This document shows, piece by piece, positions 15,858 through 26,300 of a DNA stretch of 64,000 nt. Source of the stretch: Winogradskya humida. Lineage in GTDB: Bacteria > Actinomycetota > Actinomycetes > Mycobacteriales > Micromonosporaceae. The position numbers were made by a program, and so were the translations under genes. The notes beneath the pieces are model-generated. The model was not told where the DNA came from, made no database searches, and saw nothing but the letters and a program-made list of their open reading frames with translations. The stretch spans positions 52,251 to 116,250 of the forward strand of contig NZ_BOMN01000129.1 in the NCBI RefSeq assembly GCF_016862215.1, written 5' to 3'. Position 1 is the stretch's first letter, and the number at the start of each line of letters is the position of its first letter.

Positions 15858-17405
15858 TCAGAAGTAGGCGCCGAGGTGGCGGTAATCCGGCCACAGTTCG
15901 GACCATTTCGCCCGCGGGCCCCGGCAGACGGTGACGTGGCCGCCCTGCTCCGGGTTCTCGATGCCGTACCCGTTGTCGATGGTGGCCGCGAGGCTGCACG
16001 ACGCGAAGTCCGTACGCAACCGGTCCTCGTCGACGCCCAGTGCGATGACGACATCGCGGTCCTCGGCCGGCGGGCCCCACTCGTACAACTCGTTCTGACC
16101 GCTGTAGACCGGTGGAAGATCGTCGCGGCCGTACCGGTCGAGCGCGCCGGCCTGCGCGACGTTCTGCGTCAGGACGACGACCCGGTCGCGGTCCGCGGCG
16201 GGCAGGGCCCGATAGACATCGGTGGTACGCGACACCAGCGCGGGCCAGCCGACGGTGGACAGGGTCAGTTCGTTGACCGGGTACCCGGCCAGGCTGTCCA
16301 CCGGGAGGACCGGCACGAACAACAGCGCCACGGGCAGGCCCAGCAGGGTCGCGACGCCGGCCGTGACCGGTGTCCGCCAGCGCCGCCGGGCCGCCCAGCG
16401 CTCCCCCCGCACCGCGCCGGCGGCGAGCAGCACGACGAGATACCCGGCGACATAGTCGGCACGACCACCATCGGTGAGGTAGGTCGCCACGATCGCGAGG
16501 GGGAACGCCACGCCCAGCGCGCGCACCGGCCGCCAGGCCGGATCGCGGAACAGGCCCACCATGGCGCTCACCACGAGGACCATCATCACCGGGCCGAACA
16601 GGATGATCAGGCTCGGCAGATAGAAGTCACGGTTGGTCGATCCGCCCGCTTCACCCATCGCCCGGGCCATCTGCACCTGGGGCAGTCCGTGGGTCAGCTG
16701 ATAGATCAGGTTCGGCGCGCCGACGACCAGCGCGATCAGGCCACCGAGCAGGAAGTCCCGCTGGCGGAAGACCCTGCGCGGGCCGGCGGCCAGCAGACCG
16801 ATGAGGACGGTCACCAGCAGCAGTCCGATCATGAGCTTCGCGTACAGGCCGAGACCGAGGACGGCGCCGGCCGGGATCCACCACCGCGGTTCGGCGCGCA
16901 GCAGGGCCCGCACCGTGCAGAGCAGGGCAGCGGCCCAGGTCACGTTGTCCACGCTGGAGGTCAGCAGGAAATGCCCGATGCCGAGGATCCACATCGACGA
17001 CGCCAGCCCGGCTGCTGTGCAGACCTGCGCCCAGCGCCGCCCGCCGAACTCGGCCGCGAGCATGACTCCGAGAACCACGGTGAGCGCCGCGCAGACGACC
17101 GCCACGACCCGCATGCCCGGCAGCGTGTCGCCGAAGACGGCCGTCGAGACCCGGATGAGCAGCGGTAGCAACGGCGGCTGATCGACGTAGCCCCACGCGG
17201 GCCCCTTCTCGCCGAGGAGCCGGAAGTACAGTTCGTCCGCGAAGTACCCGTACCGGTGGGAGAAGGCCAGCTGCACCGCGATCAGCACGGCCACGATGCC
17301 CAGCACCGGCCGCCACTGAACGGGCTCCGCCTGCCCGGGGCGGGCCGCGACCGGCGCGACGGGCCCGGTCCCGTCCCCGTGCGAAGCTCTAGTGTTGACC
17401 GACAT
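15858..17405 (-). CDS. ArnT/PMT-family (GT39-like) membrane glycosyltransferase
   Basis: A 515-residue polytopic membrane protein of the glycosyltransferase 39/ArnT type, which move a sugar from a polyprenyl-phosphate donor to an acceptor outside the membrane. After a short cytoplasmic tail and first membrane helix come the family markers DELYF (catalytic Asp-Glu in the first external loop) and YVDQPPLLPLL, then about ten hydrophobic segments, then a soluble C-terminal domain (about 400-515). The acceptor is unknown; it could be the polyketide, a lipid or a protein. The start ATG lies 17 bases inside the end of the MMPL gene, so the two are translationally coupled, which favours a role in modifying or exporting the cluster product. 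Confidence 0.88.
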   Translation of the reverse strand: MSVNTRASHGDGTGPVAPVAARPGQAEPVQWRPVLGIVAVLIAVQLAFSHRYGYFADELYFRLLGEKGPAWGYVDQPPLLPLLIRVSTAVFGDTLPGMRVVAVVCAALTVVLGVMLAAEFGGRRWAQVCTAAGLASSMWILGIGHFLLTSSVDNVTWAAALLCTVRALLRAEPRWWIPAGAVLGLGLYAKLMIGLLLVTVLIGLLAAGPRRVFRQRDFLLGGLIALVVGAPNLIYQLTHGLPQVQMARAMGEAGGSTNRDFYLPSLIILFGPVMMVLVVSAMVGLFRDPAWRPVRALGVAFPLAIVATYLTDGGRADYVAGYLVVLLAAGAVRGERWAARRRWRTPVTAGVATLLGLPVALLFVPVLPVDSLAGYPVNELTLSTVGWPALVSRTTDVYRALPAADRDRVVVLTQNVAQAGALDRYGRDDLPPVYSGQNELYEWGPPAEDRDVVIALGVDEDRLRTDFASCSLAATIDNGYGIENPEQGGHVTVCRGPRAKWSELWPDYRHLGAYF

Positions 17406-19587
17406 CCACCGGCCTCCTTCGGATGAGATCGTCGAGAGCCCGGCCCTCGACGTCGACGTCGGGGATGACGCGGCCCAGCTGGCGGGGCATCCACCAGCCG
17501 GCGGAGCCGAGCAGGGTGAGGGCCGCGGGCATGATGACCATGCGGACGATCAGGGCATCCGCCAGGACACCGATCATCAGGGCCATGCCGATGGTGCCGA
17601 CGATCTTGTCGCCGGAGAACGCGAAGCCCGCGAACACGCCGGCCATGATGACCGCGGCGGCGACGACCACCGGCGCGGCCTGCCGGAACCCGGCCAGGAC
17701 CGCCTGCCGGGGCGGCACACCCTGGGTGTGCCGTTCGTGCATGCCGGAGACCAGGAACACCTGATAGTCCATCGCCAGGCCGAACATGATGCCGACGACC
17801 ATCACCGGCATGAAGCTCAGCAGCGGTCCGGGCTGGCCCACGCCGAAGATCCCCGCCAGCCAGCCCCACTGGAAGATCGCGGTGGTCACTCCCAGACCCG
17901 CGCCGAGCGAGAGCAGGAAGCCCACGGTGGCCAGCACCGGGACGAGTACGGAGCGGAACATGACCAGGAGCAGGAGCAGAGCGAGACCCACGATGACGAC
18001 GAGGTACGTGGGCAGCGCCCGGTCGAGTGCGGCGGTGACGTCGATGCTCAACGCGGTCTCACCGCTGACCAGCACCTCCGCGCCGGTGGTGCCCTCCGCG
18101 GCGGCACGGATGTCCAGCACGAGCCGGTGGGTCGCGTCGTCGGTGGGCCCGCTGCCGGGCACCACCGTCAGCAGGGCGGCACTGCCGTCGGGGGCGGGGA
18201 TCGGCGCCATGACGGTCTCGACGTTGCCGAGCTTCCTGACCTTCTCCGACAGGCTCGTCGCGGTGGCCATGAGCGCGTCGGGGCCCGTCGAGGCGGCGCC
18301 GTCCAGGACGATCGCCAGTGTCGACTGGATCCCGGGGCCGAAACTCCCGGTCAGCAGCTCGTACGCCTGACGGGTGGACGTGGCGGGATCCTCGTTCTGC
18401 GCCGACGGCAACGCGGTGCGCATGGAGAAGAACGGGACAGCGGCCGTGCCGAGGACGAGGACGGCGGCGACCAGGGCGAGGACGGGATGCCTGGTGACAC
18501 CGAGCGCCCAGCGGCCCAGGAAACCACGGCTGCCCCGGTCGGCCCCGGCGGGACGGGGCTCCCGGCGGCGCTCGGGGCGGGGCAGCAGCCGCCGTCCCAT
18601 CAGCGACAGCAGCGCCGGCACGGCCGTCACCGCGACCAGCACGGCGATCAGGACAGCTCCGGCGGCGCCCAGGCCCATCTGGGTGAGAAAGGGGATGTTC
18701 ACCACCGCCAGCCCGCACAGCGCGATGATGACGGTCAGCCCGGCGAAGACCACGGCGGTGCCGGCCGTCCCGGTCGCCTTGGCGACCGCTTCGGGCACGG
18801 GCGCACCGGCCCGCAGCTCGGTGCGGGCCCGGGCGAAGACGAACAGGCCGTAGTCGATGCCCACAGCGAGACTCAGCATCAGGGCCAGGATCGGGGTGGA
18901 GCTGTTGAGGCTGACGAAGTTGCCCACCGTCAGGATCGCGAACAGGCCGGCGCCGACGCCGACGAAGGCGGTCAGCAGGTTCGCCCCGGCCGCGACCAGC
19001 GACAGGTAGGTGAGCAGCAGCACCAGGAACGCCACGACGACACCGATGGCCTCGGTGGAGGATCCCCCGCCGGGCTCGGCGAACTCGGAGATGACCTCCA
19101 CCCGGACATCACCGGCATCGCGTCCGGTGACGTCGCGGAACGCCGCCCGGGTCTGTTCGCTGACCGCCGGCGCGGGCTCGTCGAAGGTGACGGTGGACGC
19201 GGCGACACGCTGGTCGGCGGAGAGGTAGCGGGTCTTCGGGTCCAGCGGATCGCCGGCCGAGGTCACCCCGTCGATCGCCGTCAGCTCCCCGAGCATCCGG
19301 GTCACCGCGGCGGCCTGTTCCCCGGTCAGCACCCGCCCGGCCGGCGCCTCGAACACGACGGTGGCTTTCGCCGTCTCCGTGCCGCTGCCACCGAACTTGC
19401 CGGCGACCACATCGAGACCCCGGCTCGCCTCCGAACCGGGGGTGGAGAAGGTGGACTCCGAGGTGACGTCCGTGCGCAGCCCGACGGCACCGAAGCCCAG
19501 CGCGGCCAGCAGCAGAACCCACGCACCGAGCACCAGCCACCGGCGGCGGGCACTGAAACGCCCGAGGCGGTAGAGCAGAGAAGCCAT
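17389..19587 (-). CDS. MMPL/RND-family exporter
   Basis: A 732-residue proton-driven transporter of the MMPL type found in many antibiotic clusters. It has an N-terminal membrane helix, a first external domain (about 45-170), a block of membrane helices with the signature GIDYGLFVFARAR, a linker and helix, a second external domain (about 395-540), and a second helix block with the matching AMDYQVFLVS signature followed by MHERHTQG. It probably pumps the polyketide out and gives self-resistance. The ATG at 19587 was chosen over an in-frame ATG 13 codons upstream because GAAGGA lies eight bases ahead of it. It overlaps the glycosyltransferase gene by 17 bases. A PimM-like box lies 72 bases upstream. 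Confidence 0.93.
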   Translation of the reverse strand: MASLLYRLGRFSARRRWLVLGAWVLLLAALGFGAVGLRTDVTSESTFSTPGSEASRGLDVVAGKFGGSGTETAKATVVFEAPAGRVLTGEQAAAVTRMLGELTAIDGVTSAGDPLDPKTRYLSADQRVAASTVTFDEPAPAVSEQTRAAFRDVTGRDAGDVRVEVISEFAEPGGGSSTEAIGVVVAFLVLLLTYLSLVAAGANLLTAFVGVGAGLFAILTVGNFVSLNSSTPILALMLSLAVGIDYGLFVFARARTELRAGAPVPEAVAKATGTAGTAVVFAGLTVIIALCGLAVVNIPFLTQMGLGAAGAVLIAVLVAVTAVPALLSLMGRRLLPRPERRREPRPAGADRGSRGFLGRWALGVTRHPVLALVAAVLVLGTAAVPFFSMRTALPSAQNEDPATSTRQAYELLTGSFGPGIQSTLAIVLDGAASTGPDALMATATSLSEKVRKLGNVETVMAPIPAPDGSAALLTVVPGSGPTDDATHRLVLDIRAAAEGTTGAEVLVSGETALSIDVTAALDRALPTYLVVIVGLALLLLLVMFRSVLVPVLATVGFLLSLGAGLGVTTAIFQWGWLAGIFGVGQPGPLLSFMPVMVVGIMFGLAMDYQVFLVSGMHERHTQGVPPRQAVLAGFRQAAPVVVAAAVIMAGVFAGFAFSGDKIVGTIGMALMIGVLADALIVRMVIMPAALTLLGSAGWWMPRQLGRVIPDVDVEGRALDDLIRRRPVDVGQH

Positions 19588-19658
19588 CAGGACCGTCCTT
19601 CGTGGTCTGCCCGGGGCGGCCGGCATGCCCGCTCCATCACGACGTTAGGTCCGGTTCT

Positions 19659-19674
19659 CTAGGGAAAGCCCTGG
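19659..19674 (-). promoter_or_regulatory. PimM-type PAS-LuxR operator upstream of the MMPL exporter
   Basis: CTAGGGAAAGCCCTGG on the plus strand matches 14 of 16 positions of the PimM-box consensus CTVGGGAWWTCCCBAG (recalled). It lies 72 bases before the exporter ATG. Eleven bases further toward the gene is TAACGT, which fits a -10 box. Layout and spacing are the same as at the site at 11284-11299, where the interval to TACAAA is also eleven bases. Confidence 0.65.
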
Positions 19675-19708
19675 AACATGGGGGCAGCGGGGGCAGCGGG
19701 GCGGCGGG

Positions 19709-20134
19709 TCAGGCCTCGACCCAGCCATGCCCGGCCGCCACGCGCACCAGATGCTCGCGGAGGACCAGCACCTGCTCCCCCGTGAGCGAGGGCGCGCACC
19801 TCAGCAGGAGCTCGGTCAGCTCCGCGCGGTAGGCGGCCTCGCTCAGCACGCCGCACCCGGAGTCACCCGCCGGCTCGGGCTCGGGTTCGGGCTCCGGTTC
19901 CGGCGTGGCCTCGGCGGTGGCGTCACCGGCCTCGTTCAGCACGGTCAGCGATGCCACCTTCAGGCCGCGGTCGCTCTCCTGCGTCTCGAACATCACGCGT
20001 ACGCCGGGATGCGCGAGGTGCCGCTGCTCCCCGAAGTCGTTGGCGTGCACAAAAACGTCCTCGCCACCGTCGGCGTGAGCGATGAATCCGTAGCCACGAA
20101 AGTCATCGAATCGAATAACAGTCCCTATCGGCAT
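19709..20134 (-). CDS. Cold-shock-domain protein with acidic linker and C-terminal helical part
   Basis: A 141-residue protein. Residues about 1-65 are a cold-shock domain with the RNA-binding signatures GYGFIAH and DVFVHAND. An (EP)n acidic linker of about a dozen residues follows, then a helical C-terminal part of about 50 residues ending AAGHGWVEA. It is longer than the usual 65-70 residue actinomycete cold-shock proteins. It probably binds RNA or single-stranded DNA. I prefer the ATG at 20134 over a GTG four codons upstream because the sequence then begins like the family (MPIGTVIRFDD) with a GAAGG about eleven bases ahead. It lies between the exporter and pksC; any role in the cluster is unproven. 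Confidence 0.85.
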   Translation of the reverse strand: MPIGTVIRFDDFRGYGFIAHADGGEDVFVHANDFGEQRHLAHPGVRVMFETQESDRGLKVASLTVLNEAGDATAEATPEPEPEPEPEPAGDSGCGVLSEAAYRAELTELLLRCAPSLTGEQVLVLREHLVRVAAGHGWVEA

Positions 20135-20170
20135 CGCTACCACCACCTTCGATCGAGCAACCGGTATTCA

Positions 20171-20210
20171 CACCCCGCCCCGCCCCGGGGTGCCGGGGCG
20201 GGGCGGGGTG
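20171..20210 (-). terminator. Perfect 18-bp hairpin after the PKS genes
   Basis: An 18-base arm (20171-20188), a GGTG loop and an exactly complementary 18-base arm (20193-20210), almost all G and C. It begins 95 bases past the pksC stop in the direction of transcription. No T-run follows, as is common for actinomycete terminators. It probably ends the PKS transcript and protects the following gene from read-through. Confidence 0.75.
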
Positions 20211-20281
20211 CACACACCGTTCACGGTGCGCCATCGCTGCGTCATTGCGTTATCGTTCGGTTATCACTGCCGGGGGACGTG

Positions 20282-20319
20282 GCACTCAGGACAGAACGTC
20301 GCACTCAGGGCAGATCGCC
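20282..20319 (-). repeat. Tandem 19-bp duplication across the pksC stop codon
   Basis: Two adjacent 19-base units beginning GCACTCAGG (20282 and 20301) agree at about 14 of 19 positions. The gene-side copy contains the pksC stop; the second copy repeats it in the 3' region, so each unit holds a TGA. It looks like an old small duplication with no obvious function. Confidence 0.6.
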
Positions 20320-23300
20320 GGTCCGGAGGTCACGCAACCAGTCCCGCACGGCGAACGCCGCCGACTCGGAATACTCCTCCATCATCGTGAAGTGATCACC
20401 GGGAACGTGGGCGTCCGCGGCCGGGAACGGCCACTCGGGCTGCCACTTGTCCTCGGTCTCCAGGACCCCGGACTCCCCCGGCGGGAAGGTGGCGTGCACG
20501 TACAGCGTCGGCGCCTCGATCCGCGCGGGCGCCCAGTCAGCGAACAGGCGCAGGTACCCGTTCTGACCGGTGAGCTGCGTACCCGTCATCATCTCGAAAG
20601 CGTCGCTGGCGGCCCCGCGCTGCCGGAGCACCGCCGTGATCCGGTCCTCGAGGGTGGTCGTCGCGGTGTACGTGTCCAGCAGCGCCACCCCCACGGGCGC
20701 CGGCCCCTCCCGTTCGAGCAGGGCGGCGACGGCGTTGGCCATCCACCCGCCCGACGAGTATCCGAGCAGCACGAACGGCCGGCCGGCCGCTGCTCTCCTG
20801 ATCGCGTCGGCCTGGTAGCGGACGGCCACGTCCCTGGTCGCGGGCAGCAGCTCCCCCGTCACGAAGCCGGGGTGCGGCAGCACGGTCACGTCCCGGTCCC
20901 CCGCGAACACCGGGGCGAAATGGCCGAAGTAGTGCGGGCCGGAGGGCGCCACCGCGGGCGCGAAGCACAGCAACGGGATTCCCGGCCCGGTGGCCAGCTG
21001 GAACGGGGGCAGTGGAGCGATGTCCCCGGCCTCGGCGAACGTCGGCCGCAGCAGCGAGGCGGCCTTCAGCAGTTCCCATGCCTCGTCGTGCAACCCGAGG
21101 TTGAGGCCCTGCCGGTACAGGCCGGTGAGCGTGTCCTCGGGCGCCTCGACGGCGGTGGGTACGACGGGGGTGGAGCCGATCCCCGCCGAGAGCTCGCGGC
21201 GCAGGTAGGCGGCCAGCGCCGGGCCGGTCGGCTGGTCGAACGCCACGGTCGCGGCCAGCCGCAGCCCGGTCACGGCGGCGAGGCGGTTACGCAGTTGCAG
21301 CGCGCTCAGGGAATCGAGGCCGAGCTCGGCCAGGGTGCCGGAGATCTCGATCTCCTCCGGCGCGTACCCGAGCACGGCGGCGACCTGATCGCGGACGACC
21401 GTCAGCATCGTCCGCTCCTGGTCCTCCCCGGTCATCACGGCCAGTCGTTGCGCCAGCGCCACCTCCTCCGGGCCGGCCGCCCGGGCCGCCCGCCTGCGCA
21501 CGAGACACCGGAGCAGCGCCGGCACCTCGTCGGATCCGCCACGCAGGGCGGCGATGTCGAGCCGCATCGGCACGACCGTGGCGTCGTCCCCGGCGCAGCC
21601 GAGGTCGAACAGCGCGACGCCCTCGTCCTGCGTCAGGCCGTCGACGCCCGAGCGGGACATCCGCGCCACGTCGGTCCCGGTCATCGTGCTGCGCATCTCG
21701 CTGGCCGTCGCCCACAGCCCCCAGGCCAGGGAGACCCCCGGCAGACCCGCCGCCACCCGATGGTGGGCGAGCGCGTCGAGGAACGCGTTGGCGGCGGCGT
21801 AGTTGCCCTGGCCGGCGTTGCCGAACGTGCCGGCGGCGGAGGAGAACAGCACGAACGCGGACAGGTCCAGGTCCCGGGTGAGTTCGTGCAGATGCCACGC
21901 CGCGTCCACCTTGGGCCGGAGCACGGTGTCGACCTGACGCGGGGAGAGCGCGCCGATCAGAGCGTCGTCGAGCGCGCCCACGGAGTGGACCACACCGGTC
22001 AGCGGGTGCTCCCCGGGCACGCCGGCCAGCAGCGTGGCCAGCGCGGCGGGGTCGGTGACATCGCAGGCGGCGAGCGTGACGTCCGCGCCGAGGCCGGCCA
22101 GTTCGGCCCGCAACTCCTCGGCGCCGGGTGCGGCGGCGCCGCGACGGCTCGCCAGCACCAGGTGGCGGACGCCGTGGCCGGTCACGAGATGCCGCGTGAT
22201 CACGGCACCGATCATGCCGGTGGCGCCGGTGACCAGGACGGTGCCGCCGGGCGCGAACCCGGCGGGCCGCTCCTGCCCGGACGGACGGACAGGTGCCAGG
22301 CGCGGCACCAGCTGGCCACCGGAACGCAACGCCACCTGCGGTTCGGCGCCCGCGGCGACGGCGGCCAGGGCCGCGCCGGACTCGTCGTGCTCGTCCGTGT
22401 CGATCAGCACGAACCGGCCGGGATGCTCGGACTGGGCCGACCGGATCAGGCCCCACACCGCGGCGTTCGCCAGGTCCGGCACGTCCTCGCGGGGCCCGGT
22501 AGCGACGGCCCCGCGGGTCAGGAAAACGAGCCGGGAGCCGGCGAACCGGTCGTCGGCCAGCCACTGCTGAACCAGCCCCAGCACGCGAAGGGTCGCGTCA
22601 TGGGCGGCGGCAACCGGATCGGGCCCGCCGCCGGCACACGGGACGACGACCAGTTCCACGGGCTGCCCGCCCTCGGCCAGGGACGCGAGATCGGGGTGCT
22701 CCTCGACGGCGGCACCGGCGACGGCGAACCTCGCCGCGGCCTTGAGGTCGTCCGGACCGAGGACGGCGTACCCACCTCGCGGAGCGGGGACGGCCGTAGC
22801 GGACGGCGCGGGCACCCACTCGACCCGGAACAGCGAATTGTGGTGACGGGCGTTCAGCCCGCCGGGGGCGATCGCCCGCACGACGAGGGACTCGACCGAC
22901 GCCAGCAGGGACCCTCGCGCGTCCGTCAGGTGCAGGGTGATCGCGTCCGGGCCGGCCGGGGCGATCCGCACCCGGGCAGCGGTCGCGCCGGTCGCGTGCA
23001 GGCGCACCCCGCTCCACGCGAACGGCAGCCGGGGCCCACCGGTGTCCCCGCCGTCCCCGCCGCCGCTGAGCATGGACGCGTGCAGTGCGGCGTCGAGCAG
23101 CGCCGGGTGGACCCCGAACGACGCGGCGTCGCGGTGCTGCGGCTCGTCCAGCTCCACCTCGGCGTACACGGCGTCCCCGGCACGCCATGCCGCCCGCAGT
23201 CCCTGGAACGCGGTCCCGTACTCGAACCCGGCGTCCGCCAGTGCGTCGTACAGACCGTCGAGATCAACGGGTGCCGCCCCGGCGGGCGGCCAGTCCATGC

Positions 23301-26300
23301 CCGGGATCTCGCCGGCCGGGCCGCCGACGGTCAGCGAGCCGGTGGCGTGCCGGGTCCAGTCACCGGCGGCACCCGGGTCCTCCGGGCAGGAGTCGATGCT
23401 GAGCGTACGGCGGCCGGAGCCGTCGTCACCCCCGACCGCCACCCGCAGCCGCATCCCGCCGCGTTCGGGCAGCGCCAGCGGCCCCGTGATCGTCAGCTCC
23501 TCCAGCACGTCCGCTCCCACCCGGGCACCCGCGGCGAGCGCGAGCTCCGCGAGCGCGGTGCCGGGCAGCAGAACCACGCCGGCGAGGGCGTGGTCGGCGA
23601 GCCACGGATGCGTGTCCGTGCCGATCCTGCCGGTGCACACCACGCCCTGCTCATCCGGAAGCTCCACCGCGGCACCGAGCAGCGGGTGGTCCGCGTCGGT
23701 CAGGCCGAGACCGCCCGCCGCCTCCTCGAGGCTCAGGTCCGGTGGCGCGTCGAGCCAGAAGCGCCGGCGCTGGAACGCGTACGTGGGTAGCTCGACCGAG
23801 CGTCCGCCCCGGACCAGTTCCGCCCAGTTCACCGGGACACCCGCGACGTACGCCTCGGCCAGTGCCGTCCGGAAGCGGCCGGTGCCACCGTCGTCACGGC
23901 GCAGCGTGCCGAGCACCGCGGTGCCGTCCTCGGCATCGGCGTCCAGCAGGGTGTCCTGCACGGCGAGCGTCAGCACGGGGTGCGGGCTGACCTCGATGAA
24001 CACCCGGTGACCCCGGGCGGCGAGGGCGCGGATCGCCGGTTCGAAGCCGACGACGTTGCGGCAGTTGCGATACCAGTAGCCCGCGTCGAACGCGGCGGAG
24101 TCGATCCAGTCACCGGCCGAGGTCGAGAAGAACGGCACGGCGGGAACCCCGGACCTCACGTCCGCCAGCGCCGCGAGGATCTCGTCCTCGATGCCGTCCA
24201 CGTGGGCGGAATGCGAGACGATGCCCATCGGGACCCGCCGCGCCCGGACACCCGCCGACTCGCACCCGGTGAGGAGCTCCCCCAGCGCCGCGTGGTCGCC
24301 CACCACGACGACCGAGCGCGGTCCGTTGAGGGCACCGATCGACAACCGGCCCGGCCACGCCGCGATCATGGTCTCGGCCTCGGCCTCGGACACCATCACG
24401 GAGAGCATCCCGCCGGCGCTCACGACGGCGAGCAGGGCACGCGAGCGCAGGGCGATGACCTTGGCACCGTCCTGCAGGCTCAGGGCACCCGCGACGCAGG
24501 CGGCCGCCACCTCACCCTGCGAGTGGCCGACCACAGCGGCGGGTTCGACCCCGTTGGCCCGCCACAGCTCCGCCAGGGACACCAGCATCGCCCACAGCAC
24601 GGGCTGCAGCACGTCCAGCCGGTCCAGGCCGGCTTGCGAGGTACCGCGAAGGACGTCGGGCAACGACCAGTCCACGTACGGGGAGAGCGCGGCGGCGCAT
24701 TCCGTGAGGCGCTCGGCGAAGACGGGCTCGGTGTCCAGCAGGTGAGCGGCCATCCCCGCCCACTGCGACCCCTGGCCCGGGAACACGAACACCGGCTTCG
24801 GCGCGCTCAGAGCCGTACCCTCAGCGGCTCTTGACGTCGGTGTGCCCGCACCCAGCTGGGCGAGCTCCGTGAGCAGTTCCTCGCGGGTGTCGCCGACGAC
24901 GACGGCCCGGCGGTCCCAGGTGGTGCGGTCGGTGAGCAGGCTCCGGGCGACGTCGGCCGGGTCCAGCCCGGGGCGGGCGGCCACGTGGGCGTGCAACCGG
25001 CGTGCCTGGTCCCGCAGCGCCTCGGGGCCGCGCGCGGACAGCACCCACGGCACGGCGGGTGTCTCAGCGGTCATCCCGGCGGTCACCACTGCCGGGAGGG
25101 GATTCTCGGGCTGTTCCAGCAGGAGGTGGGCGTTGGTGCCGCTGATGCCGAACGACGACACACCCGCGCGGCGGGGCCGGTCCGTCTCCGGCCACGGCCG
25201 GTTCTCCGTCAGCAGATCGACCGCTCCCTCGGACCAGTCGATGTGCGGGGAGCGCTCGGTGGCGTGCAGGGTCTTCGGCAGCACGCCGTGCCGCATGGCC
25301 ATGACCATCTTGATCACGCCACCCACCCCGGCCGCGGCCTGGGTGTGGCCCACGTTCGACTTCAGCGACCCGATCCAGAGGGGCTGGTCCACCGGCCGGT
25401 CCTGCCCGTACGTGGCCATCAGCGCCTGGGCCTCGATCGGGTCGCCCAGCGCGGTGCCGGTGCCGTGCGCGTCGACGGCGTCGACGTCGGACGGCTGGAA
25501 GCCGGCGTTCGCCAGGGCCTGCCGGATGACGCGCTGCTGCGAGGGGCCGTTCGGCGCGGTGAGACCGTTGGAGGCGCCGTCCTGGTTAACCGCCGAACCA
25601 CGGACCACCGCCAGCGGCCGATGACCGTTGCGCCGGGCGTCCGAGAGCCGCTCCAGCACGAGCAGCCCGATGCCCTCGGCCCAGCCGATGCCGTTCGCGT
25701 CCGCGGAGAACGCCTTGCAGCGGCTGTCGGGGGCGAGCATGCCCTGGCCGTCGAACTCCAGGAACGATCCCGGTGTGGACATCACGGTGACACCACCGGC
25801 CAGCGCGAGCGTGCATTCGCCCGCCCGTAGCGCCTGCGCCGCCAGGTGGATCGCGACCAGCGACGACGAGCACGCCGTGTCGATCGTGACCGCCGGGCCC
25901 TCCAGCCCGAACGTGTAGGACACCCGGCCGGAGGCGACGCTGGCCGAGCTGCCCAGTCCCAGCTTCCCCTCGAAACCCTCAGGGACCCGCCGGAACCGGG
26001 TGGCGTAGTCGTTGTACATCACACCGGCGAACACCCCGGTCGCGCTGCCCCGCAGCGAGTGCGGGTCGATCCCGGCGTGCTCGATCGCCTCCCAGGAGGC
26101 CTCGAGGAGCAGTCGTTGCTGCGGGTCGACCGCCATCGCCTCCCGCGGCGACATGCCGAACAGCGTCGGATCGAAGTCGGCCGCGTCGTGCAGGAAACCA
26201 CCGAACCGGATGATGCCGGCGGCGTCGTCCTCGGAGCCGGTGAGCGAGCCGACGTACCACCCACGGTTGTCCGGGAGCCCGGTGATCGCGTCCTGGCCGC

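Noticed and set aside
20245..23790. Long plus-strand open frames across the PKS genes (also at 12726-15608, 17392-19662 and 37692-41762)
   Set aside because: Antisense to well-supported genes, no ribosome sites and no recognisable protein family.
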